Below are positions 44,293-55,038 of a stretch of 64,000 bases of DNA, in pieces. Origin of the DNA: Gremmenia infestans. Taxonomy: Eukaryota > Ascomycota > Leotiomycetes > Helotiales > Hamatocanthoscyphaceae. The stretch's first letter is position 1; the number at the start of each line of letters is the position of its first letter. The notes beneath the pieces are model-generated. The model did no database searches, was not told the DNA's origin, and saw nothing but the letters and a program-made list of their open reading frames with translations. The position numbers and the translations under genes were made by a program. Location of the stretch: positions 3,968,001-4,032,000 of the forward strand of contig JAFEVB010000002.1 in NCBI GenBank assembly GCA_032629725.1, read 5' to 3'.

Positions 44293-45084
44293 ATGGGCCC
44301 ACCAATGCCTCCCAATATGGGATTCTGCCAGGATTATCTTACCAGCATCTGGCAAAAATGCGAAGGCCGGGCAATCGCCAGTTACATCCGCAGAGAATGG
44401 TGCTTCAGAACCTGCGATGAATACTGGCTGATGATACACAGCATGTGCAGCCACGTGCGGAAGTTCTGCATCCACGCCGCGGACCGCGAGCTCATTCAGC
44501 CCGCACGCGTCCACTTATTCAGAGAATGTCTGAATCGGCGGGGTTGGTGGATCATGGTCAATAGGGTCAAGGCCGTTATCGTGGAAGGCTGTAGGTTGCT
44601 AAGCACCGTGGAGACAGTCCTAATGTGGAGTCCCCCAGCGCCGAAACAAGAGGTGAAGACAGTATCACCGGTGTGTGCTCTGGTTGAGAATGCCTTTAAC
44701 ACTGTAAGCGTTGACTTTGTTGGGAAGATTGATAAGGGCAAGGAGCAGAGAGAGAAGGCAAGGCGGCTTGACGACCCAAGGGTCCTTGTCGGCAGGATCG
44801 GGTGGGATATCGTGTTCGACAGAGACGAGGATTTGATTGAGGCGCTTATTGCGAAGCAGGCACTTGTTCGCAAACGGGAAGCTCGAATGAAGGAGATTGA
44901 GGGCCATGCAGAAGCTCAGCGCATCATTTTCATGACCCAGTGGTTAGAAGAGGATGACAGAAGAATTGCATGGGAAGAAGCGCAAGAAAAGATGAAGCTT
45001 GCACAAGGACAAAAGGAGAGGCGAACCAATGACTGGGATACCTGCAAAGCGAGCTCTGGAACAGACTCATGCGAAGAGTGGTGA
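44293..45084 (+). CDS. Hypothetical protein, helical and charged C-terminus
   Basis: An uninterrupted frame of 263 codons with even composition. The N-terminal half is Cys- and Trp-rich (IWQKCEGRAIASYIRREWCF, MIHSMCSHVRKFCIHAAD). The C-terminal third is strongly charged and likely coiled coil (IEALIAKQALVRKREARMKE, then WEEAQEKMKLAQGQKERR). I do not recognise a family. It lies beside the J-domain gene, convergent with it. It could be an expressed lineage-specific gene or a chance long frame; the length and composition favour a real gene. Confidence 0.55.
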   Translation: MGPPMPPNMGFCQDYLTSIWQKCEGRAIASYIRREWCFRTCDEYWLMIHSMCSHVRKFCIHAADRELIQPARVHLFRECLNRRGWWIMVNRVKAVIVEGCRLLSTVETVLMWSPPAPKQEVKTVSPVCALVENAFNTVSVDFVGKIDKGKEQREKARRLDDPRVLVGRIGWDIVFDRDEDLIEALIAKQALVRKREARMKEIEGHAEAQRIIFMTQWLEEDDRRIAWEEAQEKMKLAQGQKERRTNDWDTCKASSGTDSCEEW

Positions 45085-45584
45085 ATTTGGGGGGGCATCT
45101 TGTATGGAGTGAGGATGGATATATCTAAAATCTTGCAGTCTCAATGAGGATACTAAGAAAGTGTATTTTTGGATATCAAAAGCTTGTATAACAAAGTATA
45201 TATAAAACCTCACTAGAGGCAAGACAGACTTGGGATCTAAGAGAATTGCTTAGATCAAATGTCATCACCAAGTTGGAAGTCAGAGTCGTTCCTATAGTAA
45301 GTTATCATTATCTATTCAAACCAGCCACGAAAGCGAAAGACCTCGTCCGACTTTCGGCTCAAATGGGGGTTTCTTCTCCCGGCGAAGAGCCATTATTCTT
45401 ACAAGAGGCCAGAAAGAAATCGGTCAGTCTTGCATGGGTCCGCGGCTTCTTTTGGGAGACTCCTTTACGATATTGCCGGTTTTATGTAGTGTTCGATGTC
45501 GTTCGTCCACTCTGTAATTTGTGTCCATCCACTAGAAATGTGGGGGTCTCCGTTTTGACATGAGTCTCAAGTTTTCGAGGTCGT
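45085..45584. other. Intergenic between convergent genes
   Basis: Contains a plus frame of about 105 codons (45246-45563) without recognisable features. Otherwise 3' flanks. Confidence 0.3.
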
Positions 45585-46517
45585 TCAAGTGCCAGTATGC
45601 TTCTCGTTCATCTTCGAAAGACACCCTTGACAGGATAGGAATGCGCAGTGAGGGCATTTGTACCCAGTCGGACCACGCTTCTGTCCACAAGCAGCGCATT
45701 TGAACTTCTTCTTCTGCTGCTCCTTGGGCCAAAATTCGGAGTGGAGACAACTCGACTGCTTCTCGGCTGGAGTCGTAGCGTTCAAGCTTGTCCATGTCTT
45801 CTCCTGCAATACCCTCTCTGCCTTCTCTCTCTGCCCCTGGGACATGTGTTTCTTTTCCTCCTCTGCTTTCTTAGCTTGAGCTTTGGCCTCACTCTTTGCC
45901 CTAGCTTTTTCAACCCGGTCCATGTATTCTTGCGTGTGGAATTTTCTGTCTTCAGCATGCCTTGCCTCCGTCCGCCTCCTTTCTTCTTTCATTTCTTCTT
46001 TTAATATCTGGTACTCCTCCTCGCTCATACCTTCTCGTCCTCCGTATCCTGGGGGAGGACCGTAGGAACCAAATCCAGGAAATTCGGGCCTAGAGCAAAA
46101 AAAGCGTGCTCTCATAAATTCCTCCATCAACTCATCGACACTGTCCTCCTCGTAATAGCCATAGCCGTCATCATCGTCCGAATCGTAGGGAGAGGGATAT
46201 GAAGAGTAAGGATTGCCTTGGGGACGTCGTGAAGAGTTATCATGACCGGATCGTTTTGCGGGGTCTGACAGAGTCTCGTAAGCCTCTTGAATCTAAAGAA
46301 CGTAGCTCAAGTCAGTTCAATCCAGGCCGTACAGTATAGCCCTTAGCAGAGTATGCCCTACCTGCTGGAACTTTGCTGTCGCATGCGGATTCTCGCGGTC
46401 CTTGTCTGGGTGGTGAACTCGTGCAAGACGTCTGTAGGATGCTGTGATTGCCTCAGTATCGGCATCTTTCTCGACCTCGAGGGCCTGGTAGTAGTCGAAA
46501 GCTGCGGCTGGAGGCAT
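45585..46517 (-). CDS. J-domain (DnaJ/Hsp40 class C) protein
   Basis: Exons 46362-46517 and 45585-46292 (69-nt intron, phase 0) give 287 residues. The J domain occupies about residues 7-66, with DYYQALEVEKDADTEAITAS and the HPD tripeptide at residues 36-38 that stimulates Hsp70 ATPase. A Tyr/Ser/Asp-rich linker and a long charged coiled coil (about 125-210, EEEYQILKEEMKEERRRTEA) follow. The C-terminal Cys motif KCAACGQKRGPTGYKCPHC, then CQGC, could bind zinc. It lacks the G/F and standard zinc domains of class A/B, so it is a specialised class C co-chaperone. The client is unknown. Confidence 0.88.
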
Positions 46518-47900
46518 CTTGCTGAGGGCAGGTTTTCCGGACTCGCTGTACGCGTACGTTCGCCTCGAGCAAAGTTGAGGTGGTTAGGAAAGGCTCCAGT
46601 GACAGAATAAAATAGGTGAATTGGGTGCCGCAAAGAAAATAAATCCTTGGGTTAGGTTGGGGAGGGATGGCTGTTGAGTCCAAGGAACAAGTTAATCTTG
46701 GGTAACCGCGTTTGTCGCGACTTGCGCGAGGTCTGTGAGCGCGAGAGCACGTGCCTATGCAGTGTAAGTCAAAATGGCACGGAAACGATTTAGACAAGGG
46801 CTGTGGGTTTGCAAATATGATTCGAGCTTCACGGCGAGAGTCCCATTGAGCGTGAATCTTTTGATGACTAAAGTTATGAGAATATGGTAATATATTGTGG
46901 TTGCATGAGCGTTATAGTAGGTAGGGCCCGGTCCACTTCACCTAGCTCGGCCATGCACCTGAGGAAAGAGCAACCATACGCATCTTTCAATATGGCTTTA
47001 CCAAAACTTGCTCTATAACAACAGTAATTGGCTGCGACGATGATCAAACTGGTTTGCAAATGCAGGCTTGTGCCTTTATCTTGTGAATTTCAAAAGAAGG
47101 ACGAGTAACATATACCCGCAAGAGCCGGCTTTGACTATATGCACATTACGGATGTACCAATGACTCGCAACTACTTAAGCACCGACAATATCAAGTCTAA
47201 TTTATAGGACGTCCAGGGAAATGAAGTTCTCAAGCAGAGTTCATCCCCTTCCTCCCCTGTTGTACCATATTCTAAGCGAGCGATCTCAAGGGGCTCGCTA
47301 ACCCTGAATTCGGCGCAATGCAACGTAAATTTGCTTGTGGAGGGACAAAAGCTATTCCGAGTCTTTACATTGCTATCTCCACAATTACGAGTCGACTTTG
47401 TTGTATTATATGTACTTGATAAATTAGGTTTCCTAAAATTCAACAAAGATTTAGAGTTGCTCAAACAGCTGCTTTGGTTTATCTCGCTTTTCTTTTAAAC
47501 CGAGTCGGGCGTGCATATCTGGAATTGCCGACAACTATATTATAATGTACTATGATATACCTACTTAAATTGTATATTCCTCTTGGAAGGTAGTGCTCGA
47601 CGGCTTCCCTCCATAATCTAATTTTACTTTATGCTTCCTGATATGAATCGTTATTTTAACTTAACCTGACCTCCTAAATTGCCGCTCCATCTCTCGATCG
47701 TTTCTGTCTTTTTGCTTTCGGTTCCCTATATCACCTTCATAGTTAGTAAGAGAGAAAGGAAGAAAAATAGCCTAAATGTTAAGATCTGACTGTACTGCAT
47801 TGACTGCCGAGTAGAATGGCCAGAGTTGTGATCAAGTAAATGCTTTTGAGTGTTTTAGCTTTGACTATTGCTCAATCGATCCTCGACTTAATTAGCCATA
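46518..47900. other. Intergenic, 1.4 kb, left flank of the Fot1-like transposon
   Basis: 5' region of the J-domain gene followed by AT-rich DNA. No frame with protein character. A TA at 47899-47900 is the left target duplication of the transposon. Confidence 0.35.
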
Positions 47901-49737
47901 AGTCGGGACCCCCCCCTTTGGCCCACCCCCCCCTTTGGCCCACCTCGCTTAGCTACTACCTTATAACTTTATATCTTAATAACTTTTTTATTCCTCTACT
48001 TCTATATAATCGCCTGTACTAGCAGATTCTATAGATAAATCAGAGTCTTCCTCTTCAATTTCCCGGTCTCCTGCTCCAATTTGGGCCTCTTTTATAGCCT
48101 AAATATCCACAAACTTCGAATTTGGACTAGTCCTTACTTTCCGTCTTTTCCGCGGCTCTAACTGCTCTAGTCTAGCTTCTAATTGAGTAACCTGAAGCTT
48201 TGTCTATGCTAGTGCATAGTCCCTTTTATTAAATCCTTTTAGAACCTTCCTAAAAAGCAGCCGCTAGGTTGGAAGATTGCTATTGCCTAATTGGGAAATC
48301 GTCTCTACCTGCAACCTTACTTCCTTAGCTGCCTTAGGGGTTTCCTAGGTAACTAGGGATAATGCATAACCTATAAGTGCCTCTATATCCCTAATAATCT
48401 CGTTTGCAGCCTCTTACGGACCGTTATTACTATTTTCTAGTAATAAACAGCTTATTAGAGGCTTAGCTATATTAGGGGGCTATAGACCTATAGCTTGCTA
48501 TCCCGCCCTAATATTCCTTAATATAAGGCTTATCTCCTGTGCCCTAGCATAGCACCGTAAGAAGTTACGCTTCCTAATTAGGGTAGAATCCGTAAGGAGG
48601 CTTAAGTTACTAAGCTCCTTTTAGTAGGCGCTTTTTAGGGAGGAGAATATTAATAAATCCAGTGGTTGCAATATATATGATATATATAGAGGCAGAAATA
48701 AAAGGTGTATCTTATGCTAGAAGCAAAGCCATATAAAATCAGTGGTTTTATAGCTCCTATAACTGTCTAATATAAGCAATTATAGCTCCTAGGGGTCTAG
48801 GGGGGCCGTAGCAGGAATAAACACCTTTTCTAGCTATTCTTAGGCTGTAGCATCTAAAGTCTACCTGTTTTCGGTAGCAGTAAACTACTAGCGCTTATAT
48901 AACTCTAGACTAGTTGGAAACCATTGCTGTTGGACCGTTTTTCCCTTAAATATAACTAGTAGAGGAAGCGCTAGTCCCTCTGCACTAATACACTTAATAA
49001 AAGAGGTCTAGGCCTTAGATCCTAGCTGTTTCCGCTAAATAAAACGTCGATTCCTGCTTCCTACTACTATGCTATTAATCCCCTAGCTCTCTATAATCCC
49101 AGCTTTATCTATATTCTAGCGATTTTTAGATTTTATAGCCTTGATTTTAGGGACTTCCAATTTTTAGAACTATGCCTTAATTATATCACTTGTAGCACTA
49201 TTCACACGTGCTAAATTAATCCGTAGTTGCTTCTTAGTCTTAAGAATAGGATTGCGTTTAAGGAATCTATATATCCAGCGTTTTCCAAGTGTAATTATGT
49301 CCCTCTATATTACTAGTAAGCGCTAGGCGAAGTCCTTAATTTGCGTATGCATAGGGCTAAGCCCTAGGGCTTCCTAGGTTAAAATCCAGCCTATTAAATT
49401 CTTTTCTTAGATCGTAGAAAGCCTCTACAAATGCGCTGCAGCAATTTAATATGGTTCGTGGCCTTTAATTCGGTTCCGTAAGGTCCCCTGTAGGATGCCC
49501 TAATCCAGACATGCTTTCCGTATAGATTAGCTATTTGCAACTGCATTAAGCGCATCTATAATATCCAATTTAGTATACTAAGGCTTTATAGTATTAAGAA
49601 GACTATATTAAAATTTTAAAGGTTTTTATAAAAGCGTTATAAAGTTATTAGAATATAAAGTGGGAGGTATAGTCTAGCGGTGAGTAAAGTGGGGGTGGGC
49701 CAAAGGGGGGGGTGGGCCAAAGGGGGGGGTCCCGACT
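47901..49737. mobile_element. RIP-degraded Fot1/pogo-type DNA transposon, 1,837 bp
   Basis: Perfect 44-bp terminal inverted repeats start AGTCGGGACCCCCCCC. Each contains two tandem copies of a CCCCCCCCTTTGGCCCACC unit. The element is flanked by TA on both sides (47899-47900 and 49738-49739), the target duplication of Tc1/mariner-pogo elements. The interior is AT-rich and encodes a broken transposase on the minus strand. C-to-T-type changes creating TAG/TAA stops throughout fit RIP (mechanism inferred), while the GC-rich ends are intact. Confidence 0.88.
47988..49600 (-). pseudogene. Degenerate pogo/Fot1 transposase (DDE_1 superfamily)
   Basis: Translation of the minus strand with stops ignored gives a family-like protein. 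An N-terminal helix-turn-helix part (LDIIDALNAV, LRNRIKGHEP) is followed by a CENP-B-like region (LGKRWIYRFLKRNPILKTKK). The DDE core includes WNIDKAGIIESWGIN, LALPPLVIFKGKTVQQQWFP, LLILDSYRSYKTTDF, and HLLFLPLYISYILQPLD. A charged C-terminal coiled coil ends at the TAA near 47988. More than ten in-frame stops, mostly at former CAG, CGA and TGG codons, make it non-functional. The start is approximate. Confidence 0.82.
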
Positions 49738-49739
49738 TA

Positions 49740-50230
49740 GTCTTAGCTTTTAGACGCCGTATATTAGATGATAGCAATGGCCAACTTGACAGCAAACTTA
49801 GCAGTGAATGGGTTTACTTTAGAGTTTCAGGCAGGCAGGACATGAGGAAGTCATTCCAAGAGGATTTTGCATCCCCAGGTGGGCCAGTGTTCAGATCAAT
49901 ATTAGGCGAAGCCTCGGTCCAAGACTCTGGGTCCAACGTACCACGAGGGGTGATGCGTGCTGGTCCTCTGATGTCTCGTAGAACATTACAACACAAGCCT
50001 ATGCTTATAGTAAGAACTGATGCCGATATGCTCTAGATATCGTTTAACTCGCTTACTACCTAGGTAAGTAACTATGATTGACGATAGTATTGCGATAGAT
50101 TGATGCGTGAATATATAAGCCAATAACGTGTAAAGAGATTGAATTCGTATTATCTATAATAAATGCTCTTATAAGCTTCTATGGGGATATGGAGCGTATA
50201 AGCAGTCAAAGAAAGCGATCTGATCATCGC
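49740..50230. other. Intergenic, right flank of the transposon
   Basis: About 490 bp between the transposon and the 3' end of the decayed transporter. A plus frame crossing the TIR (49680-50036) is not credible because it begins inside the inverted repeat. Confidence 0.35.
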
Positions 50231-51546
50231 TCATTCAAGGACTACCTGAGGGCCAACATATTTAGATCTGCCATGAACAAACCACCAAATTGCAACCAGA
50301 ACCGCAAGTCCATCCGTAATAACACTCGTATAGTTCATCTCATCCGCCTTTACAGGCAGCGCATATGGAAAACAATAGATGACGTTAAAGACGACGATAT
50401 AAATGCACGAAATGCATTCACGACAAACCCATACCGGCCCATCCAGAACGGCCCCAGCTTGATGCTCTTACGGCTGGACAGAAGATGTGGCCCGATGGCG
50501 AATAGGAAGGAGGTCGTGGTGAGCAACACGAAGGAGCCGACGAAGGAGTTGAACGCTTCTGTGGAGCCGACGTAGATGGCGCCCATGCATGTCGATATGA
50601 TGCCACAAGCGAACGTTGCGTACAGAGGGCTCTTGAAGCGTGGACTGATGGCGCCGAGGTGGTTGATGAATGGCGCGGCGTCGTCTCGGGCCAAGGAGTA
50701 GAGAGTGCGGCCCGCTACAATGTAGCAGCCGACTGTTGCGGCGACGATAGGGAGCAGGATGACAATGAGCAGGCCGACACTGCCGCCGGCGGATCCGGTT
50801 GCTTGGCGATAGATGTCTCCTAATGGGCAGATGGAGTCGAGGGCGAAGATGGCATCTAAGTCGTTGATGGCGTAGAACATGGCAATCATATAAAGGATGG
50901 CTGTGAAGAAGCCTATGGCAACTTGGCACAGGATAACTTTAGGAAGGTTCTTCCCAGCTCTGTAGAGCGTGTAAGCCATTATCCCGAATCCCGTTAGGTG
51001 GATCAAAACTTACTGAGGGATCTCTTCCGCAATATGAGTGACACAATCAGGCGTACCCACGGCAAAAGCGCCATTAAGCATACCAGCTAAGAAGACGAAG
51101 CCATCACTTGAGTAACCCTCAATATTCTGCCACTCTCCCCAAACAAAGCTATTTGTAGCATAGCCTTTACCGTTCTTGCTCGGCATCACGGCGCACACAA
51201 CAATGGTGACAAACACGCCACCAAGGATCAAGAAGGAACCAACCGTATTGATCCAAGGGAGAATTCGGTTGGCGAACATGACAACAAAACATGTTCCCCA
51301 GCAAATGATAACGTATGCAGCAAAGACGTGGGATCTCTCGACCTCATAGTCTTGGTGGAACATGCCCCATGAATAGACGATCATACCGGCGATGATGTTG
51401 CAGTTAGCTGATATGCCAAATGTCCAGGCGAGGAAGTTGAGCCATCCTGCAAACCATCCACAGATACGACCATATTTTGGTCCGCCGGTGACGGTAGCCC
51501 AATGATATACTTTGCAAGTCAGAAAAGAACCGGGAGCTGAAGCCAT
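50231..51546 (-). pseudogene. Truncated amino-acid/choline-type APC transporter (5' end missing, 3' frameshift)
   Basis: Homology to fungal APC-superfamily permeases (GABA/choline/amino acid) begins abruptly at VYHWATVTGGPKYGRICGWF (exon about 51014-51509). It continues via a GTAAGT/CTACAG intron into exon 50231-50959. Hallmarks are YGRICGWFAGWLNFLAW, LNGAFAVGTPDCVTHIAEEIPQAGKNLP and GRTLYSLARDDAAPF. The roughly 90-110 N-terminal residues with the first two membrane spans are absent. Bases 51510-51530 look like the tail of an intron (CTGAC branch-like, AAAG end). Near 50408 the frame shifts by one base: VVNAF must continue as CIYIVVFNVIYCFPYALPVK and on to VGPQVVLE at the stop 50231-50233. 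Without a start region or promoter this is a pseudogene. The original cargo may have been an amino acid or amine linked to the neighbouring aminotransferase. Confidence 0.82.
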
Positions 51547-51547
51547 G
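51510..51547. other. Deletion junction joining two truncated, divergent genes
   Basis: Between the first permease-like codon on the minus strand and the first aminotransferase-like codon on the plus strand there are fewer than 40 bp. In an intact arrangement both genes would need about 200-350 bp more coding sequence each plus a shared promoter. The simplest reading is a single internal deletion. Confidence 0.6.
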
Positions 51548-52865
51548 CGATCGCCGAGTGGTTGCAGGAGTTCTTTTCTACGCCGTGGACTACCATGGGT
51601 CGTATATGTATCAGTGGTGGCGCCAGCATGGCCTTGGCTTGCATCTTACAGGTCTTTACAGACCCAGTGTATACGCAGAATGTGTTTCTGGTTACCCCGA
51701 CATACTTTTTGGCCTTTAAGGTTTTTGAAGATAATGGATTCACTGGGAAACTGAAGGGTGTCCCTGAAGACGCTGAAGGGATCGATATCGAGTACCTCGA
51801 GCAATGTTTATTGGCGCAGGACATTGCAAGTAGAAATGGGTTTTCTCGGGTATGTTATTCGTTGATCTGCTTTCGTGAACATCGCGGTCAAAATAAGAAA
51901 ATATAGTGACATACTTATAGCTGCCTTAGCCGCCCACGGGCATCAGCACAACATCACAGCGCAAACTATTTCGCAATATCATATACTGCGTACCCACCTT
52001 CTCCAATCCATCCGCAAAGAGTATGTCCATACGCCGACGCCAGCAACTGGTGCAAATCGCACGCGACCACGATTCCCTGGTCATCGCCGACGATGTCTAT
52101 GACCACTTGTGCTGGGCTGCTCACACGAGCTCCCGAAATGAGAGCACCCCTCCAGTCCTTCCACGCTTCGTAGACATCGACCATGAAATGGGCGGCGGAA
52201 CCCAGCGACCTGGGGCAGATGGTTTCGGAAATGTAGTCAGTAATGGAAGTTTCAGCAAGATCATCGGGCCGGGCTGCAGGACTGGCTGGACGGAGGCGAC
52301 GGATAGTTTCACGGTGGAGCTTTCGCGGTGCGGCTCGACGCTTAGTGGGGGCTCGCCGTCGCAGTTGACGGGGATCATAGTCTGTCAGATGCTTAAGGAG
52401 GGGGATTTGTTGTGGCAGCTGAATGAGGTTATGATTCCATCGCTGCAGAGGAGGCAGTGGCTTATGAGGACCGCTGTACAGAAGTACCTCATACCCCAGG
52501 GTGCGAGTCTGTCGGACAGCAATGGTGGATACTTCATCTGGATTACACTCCCAACTCCCATTTCAGCTAAAGATTTCACCATCCGAGCGGCATCCGACGA
52601 GAATGTGATCGTTGCGCCTGGAGATATGTTCGAAGTCTCTTCCGACAAAGGAGGATTTCGCTTTGACCGCGAAATCCGCCTTTACTTTGCTTGGGAATCG
52701 GAGGAAGCTCTCGCTGTCGGGGTCAGGAGGTTGGGTAGTGTTCTTGAATCCATGCTACGAGATTGCCAAGGGCTCGAAGAGCATGCAAAGGTTACCGGTG
52801 TAGAAACTGTAGACTTTGCCCCAGCGCAATTTTCGGGGAATCGTATCCGTACCACCCATCTATAG
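51547..52865 (+). pseudogene. PLP aminotransferase (class I/II, Aro8/2-aminoadipate type) lacking its 5' end
   Basis: Homology starts at 51547 in mid-domain (AIAEWLQEFFSTPWTTMGRI) with a TGA in frame just upstream and no start codon. Exon A runs to 51849 and exon B from 51930 to 52865; the join is phase 0. The core includes CISGGASMALACILQVFTDP (cofactor phosphate loop region), FLVTPTYFLAFKVFEDNGF, IIYCVPTFSNPSAKSMSIRR and LVIADDVYDHL. The PLP lysine is in NGSFSKIIGPGCRTGW. The C-terminal small domain is complete up to the stop. About 70-80 N-terminal residues are lost. Family members transaminate aromatic amino acids or 2-aminoadipate in the cytosol. The remaining frame is open, so loss is recent, but no usable promoter or start is visible. 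Confidence 0.82.
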
Positions 52866-52942
52866 ACCAGAGTACGCTCTCGACGAAGGATAGTGACGAA
52901 GGGTAGTGTTGGCTAGATCGCTCCAATTCAACGCCCCGGCTC

Positions 52943-55038
52943 TCAGATCGCAAGAATTTTCTGCTCACTGGTCCTCAGCACGCCGATCCACCCCGGCGTC
53001 TCCAAACTCCCCTTTCTCCTCGTCTCCCACACATCCTGCACAACACGCCACAAAGTCGTGATATTCCAGATCCGGTACTCCAGCATACGCTGCCAATAAG
53101 CCCGCCATTCTACATGCTGCTCAGGTCGCGCTTCGCACGCAGCCACGAAGCCTGGCCACATAATCGAAGCTGTGAGGGGCAATTCGTGTGACGCTTTCAG
53201 ATCTTCAATCTGAATGAGCTGAGATACTACGGTGTCGACATAACTTGCCATCCGTGCTGCAGGACATGGAGTAATTCGTGCATAGAAGTATATTTTCAGG
53301 GCGTGGTAGAAAGCTTCAACGTGTAATTTGATTATCGAGCGTGCTAGATGGTCGCCTTCAGCTACGTGGGGGAGCAGCACGCTCTCGATTGACCATGCAA
53401 GGATCTTGGATTCAACTTCGCGGAGGGTGGTTTCGAGAGTTTGGGGAAATGGATGATCTTCAGATACGTAGTATGCCACGTGTTGTGACATGGTTGTAGT
53501 GAGGCGCATGAGAAACACGAAGCTCAGATGTAATCCCATAGGTAGACTCTAGAAAACAGTCGTCTTCTATGGATGCTCCTGTGTACGTGCAACTACGTTC
53601 CAAGTGCTTTTTCGATGGTGGCCACAGGAGGGCTGGGAGGTTGTATATGGTCGTATCAGATACTGTTGATAGAAAAGAACATAACGTATGCAGACGTCCC
53701 CATGGTATCTGTCGTTGTCGCCTCATAGCGCCATCAATATGTACCCAGAATTCTCCCATGCTTCCCTCCATTACCTGTGATTTACCAGTAAGCAAACATT
53801 AACTGATTGTGAGAGCGGAACACTTACATCAGTCGTGACTAGCGTGAGCATTGCTCCTATAATGCAATCGGCATAAGAAGTCGAAGCATTCCCTTGTTCT
53901 AGATATGAGTGCTTTTCCTTTCCTGCATCAAGTAATGACTTTCTTAAATACTGAAACGCCTTATCTCTAAAAAACGGCCGAGGACATCAAACTGACTATC
54001 ATTCCCCTCGTCCCTCACACCGCGCAGATGGAACGACGACGTAGCCAAGAGAGCGTAGAACATTGCTACATTTCCAAGTGGCGTGTGATCATCCACGGCG
54101 GTGGTCTGTTCGAGGATATCTCGAGCACCGATTAATGCGTTGGGAATGTAGACTGAGCTGTAGGGGTTGTCCTGGAGATAATATGGGAGCAGTAACGATA
54201 CAAAGTTCTGTCGGTAGTTGTCTATTAATGCCGTAGCCAAAGGGCTTTGCCGTAGGGTTTGATTCAGCCCTGCGGGGATATGAGGTAGAAATCGCTGGCC
54301 TCCTGCCCACGGAGAGCTCGTATTTTCAGAGGTGGGAATTCTTACTTTAGATTTTACTCTTGATAAAATTCTACAACTACTATTGCTGGTAATAGAGTCT
54401 GCTCTGGTGGTTGGTTTCGTGGTGAAGTCGAACGGGTATTCCAAGGAATTGGACCATCCCATGTTTGAAAAAGGCGTCGAGATAGGCTCAATGCCAGACT
54501 TGGTCTCCCTCGCATCTGCAAACAAACCTCCCTCGCCATTGAAATTTTCTTGGTCTAATTGAGTGATGTTAACGGAATAGCTTTGGAATATGGCGAAAGG
54601 TCCAAAAGCAATCGTCTCAGACGTTGTCATAGACGGGTCAATTGCATCAACCGCAGCAACTAAGTTGTCGATCTCTTTAATATCTCTAAGATGCAATGCG
54701 GAATGCCCTTGGCCGCGCGTTAGTTTTACTGTCGGATACGGTTCCATTTGCCTCATCTGGTAGGAGATTTACCTGCTACTATCATGGCTTTACGTTTAAT
54801 AGCCGAGGGGCGGACTGTATCATCGTCCGTGACCCAGTACAGCTCAACATTATATCCTTCACATTGTAGACACGATTTGACACATCGATCACAACCTGGT
54901 CGGCCGCTGTCGCACTTTACTTTCCGTCTTCGACATGTCCAGCAGCCATTCAGAGGCGTTCGCTTTCATCTTCACCGGGTTTGCGAAGTGGGCAGACCCT
55001 TTGAAAGTCTTTGTTTTTGGCGTAGAACTATGCCGCAT
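52943..55038 (-). pseudogene. Zn2Cys6 regulator (UGA3/ARCA-like) with several apparent frameshifts
   Basis: Family content runs from MRHSSTPKTKTFKGSAHF (ATG at 55036-55038) through a zinc cluster (CWTCRRRKVKCDSGRPGC + DRCVKSCLQC, about 54840-54950) and ELYWVTDDDT. The regulatory domain follows, ending with WNITTLWRVVQDVWETRRKG. Frames must change at four places to follow the family: near 54965 (before the cluster), near 54756 (SPTR to MRQMEPYPT), at the A6 run 53969-53974 (LGRF to RDKAFQYLRKSLLD) and near 53515-53521 (TSEL to LMRLTTTMSQHV). One normal intron (GTAAGT at 53827 to CACAG before VMEGSMGEFW) separates domains. With this many breaks it is unlikely to be functional. By position it probably regulated the adjacent transporter and aminotransferase (inference). 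Alternative small introns could rescue some breaks but not all. Confidence 0.68.

Noticed and set aside
47840..48022. Plus frame of 60 codons over the left transposon end
   Set aside because: It spans the target site and inverted repeat and is a chance frame.
49680..50036. Plus-strand frame crossing the right transposon end
   Set aside because: It starts within the inverted repeat and runs over the insertion border, so it cannot be an ancient gene; no family character.
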